From Pseudomonas sp. (GTDB lineage Bacteria; Pseudomonadota; Gammaproteobacteria; Pseudomonadales; Pseudomonadaceae), in NCBI RefSeq assembly GCF_030150285.1, contig NZ_JASLGE010000086.1, positions 1-59,489 on the forward strand: DNA of 59,489 nucleotides, written 5' to 3'. Shown in pieces: positions 53,590 to 59,489 of the stretch (the stretch's first letter is position 1; each line of letters opens with the position of its first letter). The notes under the pieces were generated by a model that made no database searches, was not told the origin of the DNA, and worked only from the letters and a program-made list of their open reading frames with translations. The position numbers were made by a program, and so were the translations under genes.

Positions 53590-54864
53590 TCAAGAGGTTT
53601 GGCTTTGTATTGCCGGCTTCTTCTTGATATAGAAAAACAGTGCCAAACAACAAACAAAAAAATACAAAAAATATGCCATCGCATAACTTTCAAGAACAGT
53701 TTTCAAACCATCACCCTGAGGACCATGAGCATACACAAGCCCAACAAAAAGTGCCGCTTGAAGACATTCAGAGGCGATATAAAGTGACGCCGACCCTTTG
53801 GCAATACCCACAAAACTAATTACACAAGCGCAAATCTTAAAGAAATCCCCGATCAACTGATAAACCAAAACATTACCTAACGAACTAAACTCATCTGAGA
53901 ACAGAAGACTGATAAAATAAAATCGCCCCGCATAAAGAATCACAGCACCCACTACAAACAAACACGCAATCAATGCCATATACTTAACAACAAGCCTAAG
54001 AATGACACTTTTCGAAGTCTGTTCCGAAATCATAGGCAAGAATACATAACCTATAAATATAGTAAAAAAACCCAAGTAGGCTGAAGACAACTTGGTCGCA
54101 CCCTGCCATAAGCCGGCACCAACATAACCCGAATCCTGAATCAACCATTGCCGAACAACCATTTCAACAACGGGAAGCGCGATAGCGCTGCTTACCAGCA
54201 TCAATGAGTAATTAGGCAATTTCCCAAATCTAAGTTTAGTAATTTTAACAAACGAAAAAGAAAATTTAACAGCCAGTGTTTTGTAAACATAGTACGCTGG
54301 TATAACATTCACGAATACTGCAGCCACGACGGCAATCGCCGCCCCTGGAAAACCACCAATATCTACTAGAAAATAGGCTATTGGCAGCGATATCAATGAG
54401 CCGGCAATTTGAATGAGCGCATATTTTCTCGTCTGCTTTAAACCGTTAACAACGCCAACTACAAGATAAGTGAACGAATACCCACATTGCAGACAACCTA
54501 CGACAATAAACACCCAAAAAAGATTTGGATCTTTAAAAAGAAACTCAGCCAGAAGTCTGGAGAAAGAAACACAAACCACCAATATTATGACAGAGCAAAA
54601 AACGGTATAAGTTACAGCTTCAACCATGAACTCCTGTAACTTTTTCGTGTCATCCTTGTATTCAGCAACAAACTTAATAACTCCATTTATAATACCCCCT
54701 CCTGCCAGCAGAGCAAGAATGGTCGCAAAACTCAGAAACTGTCCTAACTTACCCAAGCCCTCCGGCCCCAAGTAACTGAATATTATCTTAATTAGAACTA
54801 GACCGAAGAGCATCCGTACAAGATGCGCAGATGATGTAAGTGCCATGTTACTAAAACTGGACAA
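53590..54864 (-). CDS. wzx: Wzx-type polysaccharide flippase
   Basis: 424 residues with about 12 membrane helices and the N-terminal SAHLVRMLFGLVLIKIIFS of the Wzx/MATE-like polysaccharide exporters. It moves lipid-linked repeat units across the inner membrane. Sequence is AT-rich, consistent with horizontal origin of the locus. Confidence 0.85.
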   Translation of the reverse strand: MSSFSNMALTSSAHLVRMLFGLVLIKIIFSYLGPEGLGKLGQFLSFATILALLAGGGIINGVIKFVAEYKDDTKKLQEFMVEAVTYTVFCSVIILVVCVSFSRLLAEFLFKDPNLFWVFIVVGCLQCGYSFTYLVVGVVNGLKQTRKYALIQIAGSLISLPIAYFLVDIGGFPGAAIAVVAAVFVNVIPAYYVYKTLAVKFSFSFVKITKLRFGKLPNYSLMLVSSAIALPVVEMVVRQWLIQDSGYVGAGLWQGATKLSSAYLGFFTIFIGYVFLPMISEQTSKSVILRLVVKYMALIACLFVVGAVILYAGRFYFISLLFSDEFSSLGNVLVYQLIGDFFKICACVISFVGIAKGSASLYIASECLQAALFVGLVYAHGPQGDGLKTVLESYAMAYFLYFFVCCLALFFYIKKKPAIQSQTS

Positions 54865-54989
54865 ATTAGGTACTCAACGCAAATCATGAAACTAATTTAT
54901 ATAACTTACTACAGCTTGAGCAAGCTGTATCATCAACACTAATAACCTATATCTTCACGCAAATTAACAATCAACTCTATGGATGCCAC

Positions 54990-55550
54990 TCAGAAGGCCG
55001 AAACGCCATCATATACGGAAGCACTCGCATCTTTCTCGCTAACCTTATAGCCCCCAACATCAGGCCAAGTAATTGCCAAGGCTGGATCATTCCACAGTAT
55101 GGTACGTTCTGACTCTTTGTGATAATAATCGGTTGTTTTATATAGAAAATTCGTATCATCTTCCAGAGCAACAAAACCATGGGCGAAACCCTCCGGTATC
55201 CATAGCATGCGATGATTGGTTGTATTCAACTCCACTCCCAACCAACGCATAAATGTAGGTGAGTCCTTTCGTAGATCAACCGCCACATCATATGCCGCAC
55301 CTTTCACAACTCTGACCAATTTTCCTTGGGCAAAGGGTTGGGCTTGAAAATGCAGGCCTCTTAGCACACCTTTGGCGGAACACGAGTGGTTGTCCTGTAC
55401 GAAAGGTTTCGCAAGCGCTAACCCCAAACTCTCCAAGCCCTCTTCGAAGCGCTGCTGGTTAAAACTCTCCATAAACCAACCGCGCTCATCCGCATAGAGA
55501 CTTGGCTCAATAATCACTACACCCGGTAACTCAGTGGCCTCAAACTTCAT
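54990..55550 (-). CDS. rfbC: dTDP-4-dehydrorhamnose 3,5-epimerase
   Basis: A 186-residue cupin enzyme (also called rmlC). The conserved VQDNHSCSAKGVLRGLHFQ holds the catalytic His near residue 62. The family acts third in dTDP-rhamnose synthesis. Its start overlaps the rfbA stop by 4 bases. Confidence 0.94.
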   Translation of the reverse strand: MKFEATELPGVVIIEPSLYADERGWFMESFNQQRFEEGLESLGLALAKPFVQDNHSCSAKGVLRGLHFQAQPFAQGKLVRVVKGAAYDVAVDLRKDSPTFMRWLGVELNTTNHRMLWIPEGFAHGFVALEDDTNFLYKTTDYYHKESERTILWNDPALAITWPDVGGYKVSEKDASASVYDGVSAF

Positions 55551-56440
55551 AACACCGACCTCTCAGCCAATAACTTGGCCAGGTATTGTCCATAGCCAGT
55601 TTTTTTAAATTTATCGGCCTGCCGGGCTAATTCTTGCGGCGTAATCCACCCGCGATTAAATGCAATCTCCTCCAAACATGCGACTTTCAAACCCTGCCGT
55701 TGTTCGATGGTATGCACAAAGTGGCTCGCCTCCAACAATGACTCGTGGGTTCCGGTATCCAACCAGGCAAACCCACGGCCCAAGAGTTCAACGGTCAAAG
55801 TGTTTTGCTCAAGGTATGCACGGTTAACGTCTGTGATTTCAAGCTCACCCCGCTCCGAGGGCTTGATTTTTTTAGCGATTTCCACAACCTGGTTATCGTA
55901 AAAATACAGTCCCGTCACAGCATAATTCGACTTGGGTGTTACGGGCTTTTCTTCGATGCTCAACGCACAACCAGTGCTATCAAATTCAACGACGCCAAAG
56001 CGCTCTGGGTCCGAGACGTGATAACCAAAAACAGTAGCACCTGCAGGTTTGGACATAGCCGAACGCAAATTATCCGAGAAATGCTGGCCATAAAAAATAT
56101 TGTCACCCAGGATCAGGCAGACCGGGTCTTTACCAATAAATTCTTCACCAATGATAAAGGCTTGCGCCAAGCCATCAGGGCTAGGCTGTTCCGCGTAGCT
56201 CAACTCAATACCGTACTGACTACCGTCGCCCAGTAATTTCCTGAAGCAAGGCAAATCTTCAGGCGTCGAAATAATCAGAATTTCACGCATGCCCGCTAGC
56301 ATCAATACGGACAACGGATAGAAAATCATTGGCTTATCGTAAATGGGCAGCATCTGCTTCGACACACCCAAGGTGAGCGGGTGTAAACGCGTACCAGAAC
56401 CGCCAGCAAGGATGATGCCTTTACGTTTGAGAGTGGTCAT
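55547..56440 (-). CDS. rfbA: Glucose-1-phosphate thymidylyltransferase
   Basis: A 297-residue nucleotidyltransferase (also called rmlA) that makes dTDP-glucose. GGSGTRLHPLT (near 11) is the nucleotide loop; GLAQAFIIGEEFIG and GDNIFYG are typical. ATG at 56440 (MTTLKRKGIILAGG) fits the family. First gene of the minus-strand locus after the ops leader. Confidence 0.95.
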   Translation of the reverse strand: MTTLKRKGIILAGGSGTRLHPLTLGVSKQMLPIYDKPMIFYPLSVLMLAGMREILIISTPEDLPCFRKLLGDGSQYGIELSYAEQPSPDGLAQAFIIGEEFIGKDPVCLILGDNIFYGQHFSDNLRSAMSKPAGATVFGYHVSDPERFGVVEFDSTGCALSIEEKPVTPKSNYAVTGLYFYDNQVVEIAKKIKPSERGELEITDVNRAYLEQNTLTVELLGRGFAWLDTGTHESLLEASHFVHTIEQRQGLKVACLEEIAFNRGWITPQELARQADKFKKTGYGQYLAKLLAERSVL

Positions 56441-56514
56441 GTCGCAATTATTCCTTAACTGTTCAGGTACCACATCCGTAACAACGCCAGATGTAGAACT
56501 GTGCGCCCTTTAGG

Positions 56515-56526
56515 CACGCTACCGCC
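56515..56526 (-). promoter_or_regulatory. ops element (RfaH recruitment site) in the leader of the polysaccharide operon
   Basis: On the minus strand the sequence reads GGCGGTAGCGTG, identical to the E. coli ops core. It lies 75 bases before the rfbA start and just after the rfaH gene. RNA polymerase pauses at such a site and takes up RfaH. Confidence 0.85.
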
Positions 56527-56594
56527 CCAGGATTTATCGTCAATTTCCCGAGAACAGATTTCATTGATTGCCCTTTACGCGGCCTTCGTGTGGC

Positions 56595-57122
56595 TCAGAC
56601 AGGCGTAATACTCGCTAAAGGCATGCTGACCTGTTGCTGACGGTTCATTAAGTTGATCAGCAAAATAACTCGTTCATCACCATCCATCGTCATGAATATC
56701 GACTCAATACCAGCAAAGCCCCGATCAAGGATGGTGACTTTATCGCCTGGATTGAATGTTGCGATGACATGGGTACTGGCCCGTTCCTGAAGTTGAGTAA
56801 TCAACTCACCCCTGACTGCCAAGGGGCGCCCCCCAAATGACACTACCCGCGCAACACCACGAGTAGAGCGCAAAGGGGCCCAATTGGACCCTGGCGGCAT
56901 ATGAATAAATAAATAACCCGGAAACAAAGACTCTTGTACACGTTGCAATTGGCCACGCTGAAGTTTTTCGCGCGCACACAACGGGCGGGAGCACTGATAG
57001 CCTTGGCGCAAGAGGTTTTCCTCGGCTCGCTCGTCTTGTCGGGGCTTGCATTGCACCAGGTACCAATCACCCGACCTTGATTCACCGGGCTCTTGGGTTA
57101 CTGCAGAATCTGTCATATGCAT
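56595..57122 (-). CDS. rfaH: Transcription antiterminator RfaH (NusG-like)
   Basis: 175 residues. The N-terminal NGN domain has WYLVQCKPRQDERAEENL and LFPGYLFI (near 66); the C-terminal KOW domain begins FNPGDKVTILDRGFAG (near 123). RfaH binds ops-paused polymerase and suppresses Rho-dependent termination in long cell-surface operons. Here it lies directly upstream of the ops site and the locus it would control. Confidence 0.93.
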   Translation of the reverse strand: MHMTDSAVTQEPGESRSGDWYLVQCKPRQDERAEENLLRQGYQCSRPLCAREKLQRGQLQRVQESLFPGYLFIHMPPGSNWAPLRSTRGVARVVSFGGRPLAVRGELITQLQERASTHVIATFNPGDKVTILDRGFAGIESIFMTMDGDERVILLINLMNRQQQVSMPLASITPV

Positions 57123-58042
57123 GGATCATTCATTAATGGCTCTTCCGTGTTTTTCCAGCCTGCTCTGTAGGGTGTGGCAGCGAATCACAGGCGGGAGGCT
57201 AGGTTCTGTACGATGACAAGCTTTGCAGGGCTTGATATCGCCCTAATGTCACGAATGCCGGTGTGTGTTTACTGTACTTTAAGCCATACGACGCCACCAC
57301 AACGGTACGAATGATACAGCCCTCACCCTTCATTTCAAGAAGTCTGCTGTACAGCTCGTATTTTTTAGTGCTTCCCCGACGACATGCTGGCCAAAGACGC
57401 ATCAAAAATACGTTTATATACAGATAGCCACTCTTCACTCTAAAAAATTTACTATGAAACCGCAGTCTCAGCATAAGCTCACTGTATTAACCGCCCTGAA
57501 CACCGTTGCCAATCGATTGACAAGCTCGCGGAGTGCACAAGTTTATAAAATACTGGAGCGCTTCGAATCAGAATCAGCAGCAAAGAACGCCGACCATCGA
57601 CTCGCAATACTCTGTTTCATTGCCAATAACAGCATAATTTACGCGGAAGAGGGGCATTTTTACCCGCTGAGAAAAGTCTTTTATGCTCGTCGCAAAAGCA
57701 ATGCTGGGATAGACCCTTTCAAAGGCGATCGAGTTCCGATTCAAAGGAATCTGAGAGCGGAGATTATAATTGAATGCACAAAAGGGGAGCGCTCTTCCGA
57801 GCACCGAAAAAACGCTGTGCCAGAAAAGCTTAAATCTGCTGGGACGGCTGCGATTGTTAAGCCGCAAAAATGAGGGTTAGTGCTTGGAGGTATAAAAATG
57901 AAGCTCGTACTGGGCAAGCATCGTTTGCACAAAGCATTGAAAAACCAAGCCTCGCCTATAAGAGTTCTTTTAAGCAGGTTATTGCACCGCGCTCACTGAC
58001 GAAGCATAGCCGTTCAAACACCTCGCGCAGTGCAAGTCAATG
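57123..58042. other. AT-rich region between rfaH and the LapA-domain gene
   Basis: About 920 bases. It should carry the rfaH promoter. Apart from the weak open frame at 57454 no gene is supported. In P. aeruginosa the wzz gene lies near here; no wzz-like sequence was recognised. Confidence 0.4.
57454..57873 (+). CDS. Possible orphan protein, 139 residues
   Basis: Open frame with no ribosome site before the ATG and no recognised family. It is basic, with AILCFIANNSIIYAEEGHFYP near residue 50. Codon use is not clearly like the neighbours. It may be a recent horizontal gene, a remnant, or chance. It is listed because it is the only long frame in a 900-base gap. Confidence 0.3.
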   Translation: MKPQSQHKLTVLTALNTVANRLTSSRSAQVYKILERFESESAAKNADHRLAILCFIANNSIIYAEEGHFYPLRKVFYARRKSNAGIDPFKGDRVPIQRNLRAEIIIECTKGERSSEHRKNAVPEKLKSAGTAAIVKPQK

Positions 58043-58291
58043 CTATGACTGCAACAGACTGCGCTTTAATCGGACAGCTTTACGCCGGTAAGCAATAAAA
58101 CCTAACACCGGCCCAATCGCCATACCCAAGAGTAAAGCCCCTAAAAAGAAGATTGATGCAGGTAATTCAGGTGAGTGCCAACCTAAAAACGTCAACGAAG
58201 TGGGCTGTTGATTTTCAAGGATAAAAATCACAGTCCCGAAGGTAAGCGCCAAGGCAAACACGACGAGTACTGCACGCTTAAAGTTATGCAT
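58043..58291 (-). CDS. LapA-domain (DUF1049) membrane protein
   Basis: 82 residues. Two membrane helices (about residues 5-24 and 45-67) and a short loop with NQQPTSLTFLGW. The ATG at 58291 has AGGAG six bases before it; an upstream TTG was rejected. The family (YciS/LapA) is linked to lipopolysaccharide assembly in E. coli. It follows ihfB by 23 bases. Confidence 0.85.
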   Translation of the reverse strand: MHNFKRAVLVVFALALTFGTVIFILENQQPTSLTFLGWHSPELPASIFFLGALLLGMAIGPVLGFIAYRRKAVRLKRSLLQS

Positions 58292-58314
58292 CGGCAACTC
58301 CTGAATACTCAGCG

Positions 58315-58611
58315 TTAAATATCGACTTCTTCATCCTCATTCACTCGATCTCTGAGTTCTTTTCCTGGCTTGAAATGAGGTACAAACTTACCATCCAAAC
58401 TCACTGACTGGCCGGTCTTGGGGTTGCGACCCACCCTGGGAGCCCGGTAATGCAGTGAAAAGCTGCCAAACCCCCTAATTTCGATTCGGTCTCCAGTCGC
58501 CAGGCACTGAGACATTTGCTCAAGCATAGTCTTGATAGCCAACTCAACATCCTTCGATGAGAGCAGCCCTTGATGGGTGACAATTCGTTCGATCAACTCC
58601 GACTTCGTCAT
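58315..58611 (-). CDS. ihfB: Integration host factor subunit beta
   Basis: 98 residues, histone-like. It has MTKSELIERI and the DNA-clamp arm GRNPKTGQSVSLDGKFVPHFKPGKELR (in short, GRNPKTG with the Pro at its tip). With IhfA it bends DNA at specific sites. The rpsA-ihfB order is that of most gammaproteobacteria. Confidence 0.96.
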   Translation of the reverse strand: MTKSELIERIVTHQGLLSSKDVELAIKTMLEQMSQCLATGDRIEIRGFGSFSLHYRAPRVGRNPKTGQSVSLDGKFVPHFKPGKELRDRVNEDEEVDI

Positions 58612-58818
58612 ATTTTTCCCTTCTTTTTCAAGCAGCTAGGTCAGTGCTTCAAAGGTTTTAGCATGATCGGAAGAATTTGAACAGCCCAGAAATCGACTTA
58701 TCGCCTTAGCGCACAGGACACAAACATACAAAATGCAGCAAGCACTCTGAGTATCGCTCAACACTCATCACCGCTTGGCCTGCTTCTGATTACCCGTACA
58801 CCCAAACTGCAGACACAA

Positions 58819-58844
58819 AAAAGGGCAACCTAAGTTGCCCTTTT
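58819..58844 (-). terminator. Terminator after rpsA
   Basis: Arms AAAAGGGCAAC / GTTGCCCTTTT with a 4-base loop; on the minus strand it is followed by more T. It lies 17 bases after the rpsA stop. Confidence 0.92.
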
Positions 58845-58861
58845 CTATGGTCAATCAGAAC

Positions 58862-59489
58862 TTAGTTCTGTTTTTCCATTTGTGCACGCAGCAGGTCGCC
58901 CAGAGTGGTCGGCCCAGCAGCGATCTCAGAGGTAGCTGGCTTGTCGCGCAGGCTCTGGATTGCTTCTTTCTCGTCTTCAACGTCTTTCGACTTGATGGAC
59001 AATTGGATTACGCGGCTTTTACGATCAACGCTGATGATCTTGGCTTCTACTTCTTCGCCTTCCTTCAGAACGTTACGCGCATCTTCAATGCGGTCACGGC
59101 TGATTTCGGAGGCTTTCAGAGTTGCTTCGATATCGTTGGCCAGAGTGATGATGGCGCCTTTAGCGTCAACTTCTTTCACGATGCCCTTAACGATTGCGCC
59201 TTTGTCGTTCTCTTGTACGTACTCGGAGAACGGATCGCTTTCCAGTTGCTTGATACCCAGGGAGATACGCTCACGCTCTGGGTCAACCGACAGGATAACG
59301 GTGTCAAGCTCGTCGCCCTTCTTGAAACGACGTACGGCTTCTTCGCCCACTTCGTTCCAGGAGATGTCGGACAGGTGAACCAGGCCGTCGATGCCGCCGT
59401 CCAGACCAATGAAGATACCGAAATCGGTGATCGACTTGATGGTGCCGGAGATTTTATCGCCCTTGTTGAACTGGCCAGAGAAATCTTCC
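58862..59489 (-). CDS. rpsA: 30S ribosomal protein S1, C-terminal part (runs off right edge)
   Basis: The frame is open from the right edge to a TAA at 58862. It covers about 208 residues with two to three S1 RNA-binding repeats (GTIKSITDFGIFIGLDGG, GLVHLSDISWNE; later VKGIVKEVDAKGAIITL). S1 brings mRNA to the ribosome. The N-terminal part is outside the window. A shorter ATG-initiated reading (from 59350) is not the real start. Confidence 0.95.
   Translation of the reverse strand, partial: EDFSGQFNKGDKISGTIKSITDFGIFIGLDGGIDGLVHLSDISWNEVGEEAVRRFKKGDELDTVILSVDPERERISLGIKQLESDPFSEYVQENDKGAIVKGIVKEVDAKGAIITLANDIEATLKASEISRDRIEDARNVLKEGEEVEAKIISVDRKSRVIQLSIKSKDVEDEKEAIQSLRDKPATSEIAAGPTTLGDLLRAQMEKQN

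Overview
The window is a chromosomal segment of a Pseudomonas, probably of the broad fluorescens/fragi lineage. That is inferred from gene content and order: two ccoNOQP operons, ccoGHIS, hemN and anr; recR-ybaB-dnaX; ligA-zipA-smc; guaD; pyrF-comEA-wbpM; and an O-antigen locus ending at ihfB and rpsA. No strain or species can be named from the sequence alone. No tRNA, rRNA or CRISPR array was seen.

Layout. (1) 1-2269: the N-terminal part of a large autotransporter-like protein that runs off the left edge, and an alpha/beta hydrolase. (2) 2343-17903: microaerobic respiration. Two tandem cbb3 oxidase operons are followed by a decayed toxin-antitoxin pair, the assembly genes ccoG, ccoH, ccoI and ccoS, a SafE/DsbD-like membrane protein, hemN and the oxygen sensor anr. 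ANR-type boxes lie before hemN (perfect), the second ccoN (close) and ccoG (weak). (3) 17959-21141: recR, ybaB and dnaX, all on the minus strand. (4) 22004-30860: an integrative element of about 8.8 kb inserted in the 3' part of the 4.5S SRP RNA gene. Direct repeats of 74 bp flank it. It carries a tyrosine integrase, a serine recombinase with an array of half-sites upstream, a small regulator, several unrecognised small genes, a promoter-hairpin-terminator leader, and a two-gene TIR / TM-macro cassette that fits a type II Thoeris anti-phage system. (5) 31176-44167: ligA, zipA, smc, two GntR regulators, guaD, a BenE-type permease, pyrF and a DUF2897-like small protein. (6) 44397-57122: comEA, then a minus-strand surface-polysaccharide locus (rfbA, rfbC, wzx, two glycosyltransferases, galE, an EpsG-like polymerase, a fused PglC-PglD enzyme, an aminotransferase and wbpM). 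It is preceded by its own rfaH, with an exact ops element in the leader between rfaH and rfbA. (7) 58043-59489: a LapA-domain protein, ihfB and the 3' part of rpsA.

How it fits together. Anr senses low oxygen and is expected to drive the cbb3 oxidase, its maturation genes and the oxygen-independent haem enzyme HemN. The island is a small mobile carrier whose recognisable cargo is phage defence. In the polysaccharide locus, WbpM, the DegT-type aminotransferase and the fused transferase/acetyltransferase match the three steps that make and load a bacillosamine-type sugar. RfaH is expected to suppress termination along this long operon through the ops site.

The strongest candidates for novelty are in the island: the Thoeris pair on an SRP-RNA-integrated element, the second SRP-like RNA copy with a different 5' half, the leader RNA upstream of a zinc-ribbon/ribbon-helix-helix protein, and a palindrome-rich stretch that could be an origin. 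All functional statements are inferred from sequence; no searches were run.
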